A stretch of 5,620 bases of DNA from the NCBI GenBank assembly GCA_041568335.1, contig JBFFZZ010000213.1, positions 1-5,620 on the forward strand, in the 5' to 3' direction. Each line of letters opens with the position of its first letter. The first letter of the stretch is position 1. The notes beneath the pieces were generated by a model. It ran no database searches. It had not been told where the DNA came from and saw only the letters and a list, made by a program, of their open reading frames with translations. Positions 1 through 5,620 of the stretch are shown here, one piece after another. Source of the DNA: WVWW01 sp041568335. Its GTDB lineage: Bacteria > Acidobacteriota > Polarisedimenticolia > Polarisedimenticolales > Polarisedimenticolaceae. A program made the translations under genes and the position numbers.

Positions 1-2341
1 CACGCGCGCGGAGCTTGCCGTTGACCTGCACGACCAGGGTCACGCTGTCCTCGATGAGCAGCGCCCGGTCGACCTCGGGCCAGGCGCACTGCAACACGAA
101 GCCCGAGCCACCGAGCCTCGACCACAGCTCCTCGCAGAAGTGCGGGGCGAACGGCGAGAGCACCTTGGCCAGCGTCTCGAACGCCTCACGCAACGCCGCC
201 CGCTCACCCGCGTCGCGCTCGGAGCCGTCGGCCAGCGTGGCGATCGTGTTGATCAGCTCCATCACCGCCGACACCGCCGTGTTGAGGTGGAGACGCGCGC
301 CGATGTCCTCGGTGACCCGGTGAATCGTCCGGTGCGTCTTGCGACGCAGCGCAAAGGCCTCGCCGTCGACGGGCGGGATCTCCGTCCCGTGCGGCGGTAG
401 CTGTTGCGCGACGCGGTCGAACACGCGCCAGATCCGGTTCAGGAAGCGTGCGCAGCCCTCGACACCGGTCTCACTCCAGTCGAGGTCGCGCTCGGGGGGC
501 GCCGCAAACAGACAGAACAACCGCGTCGTGTCCGCGCCGTAGCGCTCGACCATCTCGTCGGGGTCGACGACGTTGCCCTTCGACTTCGACATCTTGAAGC
601 CGTCCTTGATCACCATCCCCTGCGTGAACAACCGCGTGACCGGCTCGTCGTACTCGACCAGACCGAGATCGCGCATCATCTTGGACCAGAAGCGCGTGTA
701 GATCAGATGCAACGTCGCGTGCTCGATGCCGCCGATGTAGAGATCCACCGGCATCCACGGCGCCTGCTTGGCGGGATCGAACGGTGCCTGTGTGTTCTGC
801 GGGTCGAGGTAGCGGAAGTAGTACCAGGACGAGTCGACGAACGTGTCCATCGTGTCGGTCTCGCGCCGCGCCGGCTTGCCGCAGGTCGGACAATCGACGT
901 GGACGAACGTCTCGACCATGGACAGCGGTGAGCCACCGGGCTCGCCGAGGGGCGCCTTGTCGGGCAGCAGGACCGGGAGCTGGTCGTCGGGCACCCCGAC
1001 GGGTCCGCACTCCTCGCAGTAGATCACGGGGATCGGCGTGCCCCAGTAGCGCTGACGGGAGACGCCCCAGTCCTTCAGGCGATAGGTGCGGGTGGCCCGG
1101 CCGAAACCGCGCGCCTCCGCATCGGCGGCCATCTTCGCGCACGCCTCGGCGCTCTCCAGCCCGTCGTACTCCCCGCTCGAGTGCACCACGCCGTACTCGG
1201 GGGTCGCCTCGGTCGGTGGCTTGCCGTCGAATCCCTCGCTGCCGACGGGACGGATGACCGGACGGATCTCAAGGCCAAAGGTCGTCGCGAAGTCGAAGTC
1301 GCGCTGGTCGTGCGCCGGGACGCTCATGATCGCCCCGGTCCCCACATCCATCAACACGAAGTTGGCGACCCAGATCGGGATCTGCTCGTCGTTGAACGGG
1401 TTGATCGCGTAGCGCCCGGTGAAGACCCCCAGCTTCTCGACGCCCTCGGCAAAGCGATCCTCCAGGTTCTTCGACAGCTGCGCCTCGACGAAGGCGTGCA
1501 CCTCCTCGCGTCGGTCGGTGCCCTCCACGAGCGACTTGACGGCGGGATGCTCGGCCGCGAGCGCCATATAGGTCGCCCCGTAGATCGTGTCGATGCGGGT
1601 CGTGAACACTTCGATCGACAGATCGGAGTCGGCGACATCGAAGCGCACCTCGGCGCCCGCGCTGCGGCCGATCCAGTTGCGTTGCATCGTGCGCACCCGG
1701 TCGGGCCAGCCCTCGAGCCGATCGATATCCTCCAGCAGCTCGTCCGCGTAGTCGGTGGTGCGCAGGAACCACTGGTCGAACTCGCGCCGGCGCACCGGCC
1801 CGTCGCAACGCCAGCAGCGACCCGAGATGACCTGCTCGTTGGCCAGCACCGTGGCGCAATCGTCGCACCAGTTGAGCAACCGCTTCGCCCGGTAGGCGAT
1901 GCCCTTCTCGAGCATCCGTAGAAAGAACCACTGGTTCCAGCGGTAGAACTCCGGCTCGCAGGTGGCCACCTCCCGCGACCAGTCGTAGCTGAAACCGAGA
2001 CGCTTGAACTGCCCGCGCATCGTGGCGATGTTGCTGCGCGTCCACTCGCCGGGATCCGCGCCGCGATGGATCGCGGCGTTCTCCGCGGGCAGGCCGAACG
2101 AGTCCCAGCCCATGACGTGCATGACGCTCTCGCCCCGCATCCGGCGGTAACGCGCCACCACGTCGCCGATCGAGTAGTTGCGCACGTGACCCCTGTGGAT
2201 CTTGCCGCTCGGGTAAGGCAGCATCTCGAGGCAGTAATAAGTTCGATCTCCGGGCTCGGGATGCGCCGTCTCGAAGACACGCTCCTCGTCCCAGCGAGAT
2301 TGCCACCTGGCCTCGATCCGCTTGGCGTCGTAGCCGCTCAT
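1..2341 (-). CDS. leuS: Leucyl-tRNA synthetase (LeuRS), C-terminus cut off by the window edge
   Basis: Class I aminoacyl-tRNA synthetase that activates leucine with ATP and charges tRNA-Leu in the cytoplasm. 780 codons are visible. By comparison with E. coli LeuRS about 45-50 residues are missing after the C-terminal VVQVNGKLRAR stretch. Seen in order: MLPYPSGKIHRGH with the HIGH-type motif at residues 49-52 (here HRGH); a first CxxC...CxxC zinc knuckle at C159/C162/C176/C179; the CP1 editing domain with TTRIDT at 247-252 and the catalytic editing Asp at D345 in VPAHDQRD, the same numbering as E. coli; a second four-Cys site at C442/C445/C484/C487, absent from E. coli LeuRS; DSSWYY at 503-508; KMSKS at 583-587; then the anticodon-binding domain. 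The ATG follows the nusB stop by 7 nt with only a weak ribosome site (GAG/AGG), which suggests translational coupling. The frame is open throughout. The Arg in HRGH is odd; everything else looks functional. Confidence 0.97.
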   Translation of the reverse strand, partial: MSGYDAKRIEARWQSRWDEERVFETAHPEPGDRTYYCLEMLPYPSGKIHRGHVRNYSIGDVVARYRRMRGESVMHVMGWDSFGLPAENAAIHRGADPGEWTRSNIATMRGQFKRLGFSYDWSREVATCEPEFYRWNQWFFLRMLEKGIAYRAKRLLNWCDDCATVLANEQVISGRCWRCDGPVRRREFDQWFLRTTDYADELLEDIDRLEGWPDRVRTMQRNWIGRSAGAEVRFDVADSDLSIEVFTTRIDTIYGATYMALAAEHPAVKSLVEGTDRREEVHAFVEAQLSKNLEDRFAEGVEKLGVFTGRYAINPFNDEQIPIWVANFVLMDVGTGAIMSVPAHDQRDFDFATTFGLEIRPVIRPVGSEGFDGKPPTEATPEYGVVHSSGEYDGLESAEACAKMAADAEARGFGRATRTYRLKDWGVSRQRYWGTPIPVIYCEECGPVGVPDDQLPVLLPDKAPLGEPGGSPLSMVETFVHVDCPTCGKPARRETDTMDTFVDSSWYYFRYLDPQNTQAPFDPAKQAPWMPVDLYIGGIEHATLHLIYTRFWSKMMRDLGLVEYDEPVTRLFTQGMVIKDGFKMSKSKGNVVDPDEMVERYGADTTRLFCLFAAPPERDLDWSETGVEGCARFLNRIWRVFDRVAQQLPPHGTEIPPVDGEAFALRRKTHRTIHRVTEDIGARLHLNTAVSAVMELINTIATLADGSERDAGERAALREAFETLAKVLSPFAPHFCEELWSRLGGSGFVLQCAWPEVDRALLIEDSVTLVVQVNGKLRAR

Positions 2342-2348
2342 CGCCTGC

Positions 2349-2756
2349 TCATTTCAGCGCATCCGGTCGCAGCGCGTCCAGTACGCCGTTGACGAATCTG
2401 GCCGACTCGTCCGTCCCGAACCGTCGCGCCACCTCGATCGCCTCGTCGATGACGACCGCGTGCGGGGTCTCCCCGCGGCGATCCATCTCGAACAGCGCCA
2501 TGCGCAGGATGTTGCGATCCACCACCGCCATGCGCTCGAGCCTCCAGCGTTTCGCCGCCTCGGCGATCCTGGCGTCCAACCGGTCGCGCGCGGCGTACAC
2601 CCCGTCGACCAACTCCTGGCTGAAACGGCGCACGTCCGCCTCCATGTCGTGGGAATCCCAGAATTGCGCGTAGACGTCCTTGGGCTCGTCCCCGCTGAGG
2701 TCGATCTGAAACAACATCTGGACCGCGCACTCTCGTGCACGTCGGCGCTTACCCAA
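2349..2756 (-). CDS. nusB: Transcription antitermination factor NusB
   Basis: 135-residue all-helical RNA-binding protein. In the known family it pairs with NusE (ribosomal protein S10), binds boxA RNA, and promotes antitermination on rRNA operons. The family is recognised from the N-terminal MGKRRRARECAVQMLFQ, the central ERMAVVDRNILRMALFEM, and the C-terminal AVVIDEAIEVARRFGTDES followed by ARFVNGVLDAL. Length matches the family (E. coli 139). The start codon is TTG, chosen because it gives the canonical MGxRRxAR N-terminus, lies 5 nt after GGAG in a very purine-rich ribosome site, and no ATG or GTG in this frame fits better. It starts 10 nt after the ribH stop and ends 7 nt before leuS, so it is very probably co-transcribed with both. 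Confidence 0.95.
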   Translation of the reverse strand: MGKRRRARECAVQMLFQIDLSGDEPKDVYAQFWDSHDMEADVRRFSQELVDGVYAARDRLDARIAEAAKRWRLERMAVVDRNILRMALFEMDRRGETPHAVVIDEAIEVARRFGTDESARFVNGVLDALRPDALK

Positions 2757-2767
2757 CCCCTCTCCCC
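2757..2767 (-). promoter_or_regulatory. Ribosome binding site that fixes the TTG start of nusB
   Basis: The minus strand reads GGGGAGAGGGG directly before TTG. The GGAG core lies 5 nt from the start codon and the run begins in the last base of the ribH stop codon. This unusually strong purine tract supports the TTG start and may compensate for the weaker start codon. Confidence 0.7.
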
Positions 2768-3228
2768 TATTCCATTGTCCGCAACAAACGGGTCATCTCA
2801 ATCGCCGCCAAAGCCGCCTCGTGCCCCTTGTTCGCCGAACCGCTCCCGGCGCGCTCGATCGCCTGCTCCACGCTATCCACGGTTAGAACGCCCATCGAGA
2901 CCGGCAACCCGCGGGCGCGGGAGATCTCGGACAGCGAGCGCGTCACGGTGTCGGCCAGAACGTCGAAGTGATAGGTCTCACCGCGAACCAGCGCGCCGAG
3001 CGCGACGGCGAAATCGTAGCGCCCCGTGGCGAGCGCCAGGTCGACCGCCAGCGGGATCTCCCACGCCCCGGGAACGTGGAGCACCGTCGGTTCGTCACTC
3101 CCGCACGTCTCGAGCGCGGTGCGCGCACCGGCGAGGAGCTTCGAGGTGACGAATTCGTTGAAACGGGAAACCACGACCAGAGCGCGCAGCCCGGCGGCAT
3201 CGAGAGATCCGTCGAGGGTTGGGGTCAT
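2767..3228 (-). CDS. ribH: 6,7-dimethyl-8-ribityllumazine synthase
   Basis: Condenses 5-amino-6-ribitylamino-uracil with 3,4-dihydroxy-2-butanone 4-phosphate to give 6,7-dimethyl-8-ribityllumazine, the penultimate step of riboflavin synthesis. Members form cytoplasmic pentamers or icosahedral 60-mers. The 153 residues match the usual family length. Visible motifs: VVVSRFNEF (residues 18-26, with the substrate-stacking Phe at 23), VPGAWEIP (52-59), GALVRGETYHFD (78-89, with H87 equivalent to the catalytic His88 of B. subtilis), GVLTVDSVEQAIERAG (113-128, with R126 equivalent to phosphate-binding Arg127) and NKGHEAA (133-139). All key residues are present. The ATG has GGAG 6 nt upstream. The gene lies 42 nt after mtnP and 10 nt before nusB. 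No FMN riboswitch can fit in the 42-nt gap, so control is probably from the promoter upstream of mtnP. Confidence 0.97.
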   Translation of the reverse strand: MTPTLDGSLDAAGLRALVVVSRFNEFVTSKLLAGARTALETCGSDEPTVLHVPGAWEIPLAVDLALATGRYDFAVALGALVRGETYHFDVLADTVTRSLSEISRARGLPVSMGVLTVDSVEQAIERAGSGSANKGHEAALAAIEMTRLLRTME

Positions 3229-3270
3229 CCGCGACTCCGTGCGGTCAAAGCGTCATTCTAGCAAGGCGGA

Positions 3271-4167
3271 TCACGAACCGCCGTGCGCCCCGCGCCAGCG
3301 AGCCAGGATCGGCTCGAGGCGGCTCAAAGTCGTTTCGGGCACGCGACTCAGCGGCGTGAGCACCGCGTCCTGCAGCGCCTGGCCGCAAGCGCAGCTCCGT
3401 GGCCGGGCTCCGAGCTCGCCGACGACACGGACGACCGTCGCGGCGGCGAGCCTGGCGTTGGCCTCGAGGTTGTCGAGCAACGCGGCGACGGTCACGTCCT
3501 CCTCGTCCTCGTGCCAGCAGTCGAAGTCGGTGACCAGTGCCAGCGTCGCATAACAGATCTCGGCTTCCCGGGCGAGCGCCGCCTCCTGGAAGTTGGTCAT
3601 CCCGATGACGTGCGCGCCCCAGCTGCGGAAGAGCTCCGACTCGGCGCGGGTCGAGAACGCGGGGCCCTCCATGCAGAGGTACACTCCACCGTCGTGAACC
3701 GTGGCCCCTTGATCGCGGGCGCTGGCCGTGAGCCGGCCGCGCAGCTCGGGACAGACCGGGTCGGCCAGGCCGACGTGCGCCACGAGCCCGTCGCCAAAGA
3801 ACGTGGTGTGGCGATGACGCGTCCGGTCGATGAACTGATCCGCCGTCACGACGTGACGCGGCTCGATCGTCTCGCGCAGCGAGCCGACCGCGGAGGCGGC
3901 GATCAAGCGCTCGACCCCCAGGCTCTTGAACGCCCATACGTTGGCGCGGTAGTTCACCTCCGCGGGCAAGAGGTGATGGCCCCTGCCGTGGCGGGCGAGG
4001 AACGCCGCCCGCACGCCGCTCACGGTGCCGACCCGGAAAGCGTCCGACGGCGGACCGTACGGCGTCTCGACGCGGATCTCCCGCGCTTCCCGGAGGTCGG
4101 AAAGACCATAAAGGCCCGATCCTCCGACCACCCCGATCCTGATCGGTTGTTGGGCCGAGCTCGTCAT
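3271..4167 (-). CDS. mtnP: S-methyl-5'-thioadenosine phosphorylase (MTAP)
   Basis: Phosphorolyses 5'-methylthioadenosine, a by-product of polyamine synthesis and other SAM-using reactions, to adenine and 5-methylthioribose 1-phosphate; cytoplasmic, trimeric in the PNP/MTAP family 2. The 298 residues show phosphate-binding GGSGLY (15-20), RHGRGH (59-64), NYRAN (72-76), SAVGSL (92-97), DQFIDRT (110-116), CMEGPAFSTRAES (165-177), GMTN (189-192) and TDFDCWHEDEEDVTV (213-227). D214 and D216 match human MTAP Asp220/Asp222, which favour a 6-aminopurine, whereas inosine/guanosine phosphorylases have Asn there. This argues for MTAP over PNP, though methylthioinosine or adenosine activity cannot be excluded. 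A C-terminal CxC (C259, C261) is present. The ATG has AAGGG 7 nt upstream. It is the first gene of the likely mtnP-ribH-nusB-leuS unit. Confidence 0.93.
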   Translation of the reverse strand: MTSSAQQPIRIGVVGGSGLYGLSDLREAREIRVETPYGPPSDAFRVGTVSGVRAAFLARHGRGHHLLPAEVNYRANVWAFKSLGVERLIAASAVGSLRETIEPRHVVTADQFIDRTRHRHTTFFGDGLVAHVGLADPVCPELRGRLTASARDQGATVHDGGVYLCMEGPAFSTRAESELFRSWGAHVIGMTNFQEAALAREAEICYATLALVTDFDCWHEDEEDVTVAALLDNLEANARLAAATVVRVVGELGARPRSCACGQALQDAVLTPLSRVPETTLSRLEPILARWRGAHGGS

Positions 4168-4195
4168 CGTAAGACCCTTGTTTACATCGAGTTAG

Positions 4196-4231
4196 AAAAA
4201 CGCCGTCGGGCCAGGCATTATCACGACGGCG
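4196..4231 (-). repeat. Perfect 8-bp inverted repeat around the mtnP -10 box, followed by T5 on the minus strand
   Basis: Arms are CGCCGTCG (4201-4208) and CGACGGCG (4224-4231) with a 15-nt spacer that contains the GATAAT box. On the minus strand the second arm is followed by TTTTTC (T run at 4196-4200). As RNA read from upstream of the promoter it would form an intrinsic-terminator-like hairpin. As DNA it would be a dyad spanning about -21 to +10 of the mtnP promoter, a typical repressor operator position. A transcript starting at the predicted site would lack the first arm, so it would not terminate itself there. Either role, or chance in GC-rich DNA, is possible. Confidence 0.45.
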
Positions 4232-4245
4232 CGGCGGGCTGTCAA
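4217..4245 (-). promoter_or_regulatory. Sigma70-type promoter for mtnP and probably the whole minus-strand operon
   Basis: On the minus strand a perfect -35 box TTGACA (4240-4245) is separated by exactly 17 nt from GATAAT (4217-4222, five of six matches to TATAAT). The predicted start is near 4210, giving a leader of roughly 43 nt with the mtnP ribosome site AAGGG at 4175-4179. The spacing, orientation and position fit a strong housekeeping promoter in a GC-rich genome. Promoter activity is inferred, not shown. Confidence 0.65.
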
Positions 4246-4296
4246 ACCTCCCACCTTTGTAAGCCCCCGATTGAAACGGCTCGAACGATGCGTACT

Positions 4297-4321
4297 TTGG
4301 GGGGAGTCGCACCCCAACTCC
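4297..4321 (+). other. Two mutually exclusive small hairpins in the leader of the GAF-GGDEF gene
   Basis: TTGGGG (4297-4302) can pair with CCCCAA (4312-4317) across 9 nt, and GGAGT (4303-4307) can pair with ACTCC (4317-4321). The two stems interleave and share base 4317, so they are alternatives. They lie 13-38 nt before the start codon. No known riboswitch class is recognised, and the stems are short enough to be chance. Confidence 0.2.
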
Positions 4322-4334
4322 GCCAAGACACCCC

Positions 4335-5620
4335 ATGCGCGATCGCACCCTCCAGCGTCTGATTCGATCCATCGCCTGGCTCCTTTGGGTCCTCTGCTGG
4401 TTGTTTGCCGTGCGCCAGGTGTGGAACCTCACGCACCTTCCCGATGCCGAGTCCTGGGCCATTCGTCTGGTCCTGGCCGGCACGGCGTTGACCTGCTTAC
4501 GCGTGTCACGGAGGGGTGTCCCGCAGCTCGCCTCGGCGTCGTTGATCGCACTGCTGGTCTTGCGAACGGACCCCTCGACCCTCGCGCTGGGTCTCGTCGT
4601 GCTTGCAGCGGGGAAGCGCTGGCACCGCGGCCGCCGCGAGCGCCGTCGCCCGATCCATGGCATCAGCGCAACCTCGGTAGCTTGGTCGGCATCCTACGCG
4701 TTCCTCTTGTCGGGAGCCCTACCGACCTTGGAACCCGCTTGGGCGGAGACCTTCCTTCGGATCGTCGTCGGGTGGTGGGTCTTCGAGGCTGCGGGGTGGG
4801 GTCTCCGCCAAACCCTGGAAACGGGGCGCCGGTCCGGCGCACCCTTCACCCGCTGGGCGGACTGGCTCAACCCACCGATCGCGGCGATTCTGGCCGGCCT
4901 CGACTCGACCGCCGCGCCGCTGATCGTGCTGGCAGCACCGCTGACGATCGTCGGTCAGGTTCTCCTCGTGCGCCTTTACCGCGCGCGCCGCGCGTTGCGC
5001 AGGGCGCGGCGCGAGCTGGAGTCGCGAACCGTCGAGCTGTTGACCGTGCACGCGATCGGCCAAGAGCTGTCGGCGCGACCCGACGACCGGCGGCTCGGTC
5101 CCCTGCTCGACCGCGAGTGCCGCAAGCTGTTCGATCCCGACGGCTTCATGCTCTGGCTGGCCGAAAACAGCGGGCTCCGCGTCGTCTACCGACGTCACGG
5201 CGAGCGTCACGACACCGCGCCGGCGCCGGCCGAATCGACGCTGGTGCGCTGGTTACAGGAAGAAAAACGAGGCCTGTGCTGGGGAACCGAACGGAAGACG
5301 ATCCCCTACAAGCCGCTGGTCGCCGGGACCTGCTCCGCAATGATCGCACCGCTCCTGGTCGAACAGCGTGTGGTCGGCGCGGTCGTCGTCGAGAGCCGCC
5401 GCCGGAACGATTACGACGACCACCATCTGGCGGTCCTCACAACGGTCGCCCAACAGGCCGCGGCGGCGCTAGAGGCCGCGCAACAACAGCGCCGCGCAAC
5501 GATCGACTCGTTGACCGGTTTCTTCCTCCGCGACTACTTCTTTCAGCGGCTCGAGGAAGAGCAACTCCGCGCGCGCCGCTATGGCGGCCGCTTCGCCGTG
5601 CTGATGGTCGATCTCGACGG
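4335..5620 (+). CDS. Membrane-anchored GAF-GGDEF protein, probable diguanylate cyclase, C-terminus cut off by the window edge
   Basis: 428 codons are visible. Residues about 13-213 hold several hydrophobic stretches (roughly 13-30, 42-56, 66-92, 110-130, 138-157, 182-213), suggesting about six membrane helices, separated by Arg-rich loops such as 94-105. A basic, helical stretch follows (214-240, likely coiled coil). Residues about 236-385 read as a GAF-like ligand-binding domain (FMLWLAE; SAMIAPLLVEQRVVGAVVVESRR; the AVLTTVAQQAAAALEAA exit helix). A linker then leads to TIDSLTGFFLRDYFFQRLEEE (from 390) and FAVLMVDLDG, the start of a GGDEF domain. The catalytic GG(D/E)EF loop lies beyond the edge, so c-di-GMP synthesis is inferred, not seen. 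The ATG is the first start after an in-frame TGA at 4272-4274; no clear Shine-Dalgarno sequence precedes it. It is divergent from mtnP, with no evident functional link. Confidence 0.88.
   Translation, partial: MRDRTLQRLIRSIAWLLWVLCWLFAVRQVWNLTHLPDAESWAIRLVLAGTALTCLRVSRRGVPQLASASLIALLVLRTDPSTLALGLVVLAAGKRWHRGRRERRRPIHGISATSVAWSASYAFLLSGALPTLEPAWAETFLRIVVGWWVFEAAGWGLRQTLETGRRSGAPFTRWADWLNPPIAAILAGLDSTAAPLIVLAAPLTIVGQVLLVRLYRARRALRRARRELESRTVELLTVHAIGQELSARPDDRRLGPLLDRECRKLFDPDGFMLWLAENSGLRVVYRRHGERHDTAPAPAESTLVRWLQEEKRGLCWGTERKTIPYKPLVAGTCSAMIAPLLVEQRVVGAVVVESRRRNDYDDHHLAVLTTVAQQAAAALEAAQQQRRATIDSLTGFFLRDYFFQRLEEEQLRARRYGGRFAVLMVDLD

Noticed and set aside
404..1921. Long plus-strand open frames opposite leuS (for example 404-931 and 1181-1921)
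   Set aside because: They are shadows of the leuS reading frame in GC-rich DNA; their translations are rich in Arg, His, Val and Asp repeats with no recognisable motifs, whereas the minus frame is an uninterrupted LeuRS.
3255..3260. TAGAAT (minus strand) in the mtnP-ribH gap as a -10 box for ribH
   Set aside because: No -35-like hexamer lies 16-18 nt upstream; the matching region is CGGCGG inside the mtnP end.
3229..3270. FMN riboswitch before ribH, or T-box leader before leuS
   Set aside because: The gaps are 42 and 7 nt, too short for either RNA element, and no signature bases are visible.
3265..3282. GGCGG/CCGCC inverted repeat over the mtnP stop as a terminator
   Set aside because: Only 5 bp with an 8-nt loop and no T run on either side; expected by chance in this composition.
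4272..4298. TTGAAA-like and TACTTT-like boxes as a plus-strand promoter for the GGDEF gene
   Set aside because: The candidate (-35 at 4271-4276, 16-nt spacer, -10 at 4293-4298) has a poor -10 (three of six matches), so it is too weak to list as a feature, although it is the best I see on that strand.
3283..4362. 359-codon plus-strand open frame opposite mtnP that runs into the GGDEF start
   Set aside because: It overlaps the whole of a well-conserved mtnP, crosses the promoter region and has no family resemblance.
3245..4663. 472-codon minus-strand open frame spanning mtnP, the intergenic region and the 5' part of the GGDEF gene
   Set aside because: It is out of frame with mtnP and antisense to a recognisable membrane protein; low-complexity Arg/Gly/Ala translation.
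4719..5210. 163-codon minus-strand open frame opposite the GAF region
   Set aside because: The plus strand encodes a coherent membrane-GAF-GGDEF protein; the antisense translation has no motif and no ribosome site.

Overview
This window is ordinary-looking, GC-rich bacterial chromosome (about two-thirds G+C by eye). It holds five protein genes, tightly packed and without visible mobile elements, CRISPR arrays, tRNA or rRNA genes. Four genes lie on the minus strand, read right to left: mtnP (5'-methylthioadenosine phosphorylase), ribH (lumazine synthase), nusB (transcription antitermination factor) and leuS (leucyl-tRNA synthetase, 3' end cut by the left edge). One gene lies on the plus strand and is cut by the right edge: a membrane-anchored GAF-GGDEF protein, probably a diguanylate cyclase.

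The minus-strand genes look like one transcription unit. The gaps are 42 nt (mtnP-ribH), 10 nt (ribH-nusB) and 7 nt (nusB-leuS). A strong sigma70-type promoter (TTGACA, 17 nt, GATAAT) stands about 50 nt upstream of mtnP, and no comparable promoter is seen in the short internal gaps. The genes are housekeeping functions: methylthioadenosine salvage, the penultimate step of riboflavin synthesis, rRNA antitermination and leucine tRNA charging. The ribH-nusB pair is a widespread bacterial arrangement. The addition of mtnP in front and leuS behind is less common and may be lineage-specific.

The 167-nt divergent intergenic region (4168-4334) is the main regulatory stretch. A perfect 8-bp inverted repeat has the -10 box of the mtnP promoter in its loop and is followed on the minus strand by five T residues, so it could be an operator, a terminator for upstream minus-strand transcription, or both. 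On the plus side the leader of the GAF-GGDEF gene has two competing small hairpins and no clear Shine-Dalgarno sequence.

Taxonomy is uncertain. The high GC, the bacterial-type LeuRS with proteobacterial-like sequence, and the multi-helix GAF-GGDEF protein fit a high-GC Gram-negative lineage such as a deltaproteobacterial-type group or Acidobacteriota. This is inference, not identification. I found no convincing evidence of a new multi-gene system. The most interesting points are the promoter/inverted-repeat overlap, an Arg in the LeuRS HIGH motif (HRGH), and the uncharacterised membrane sensor region of the GGDEF protein.
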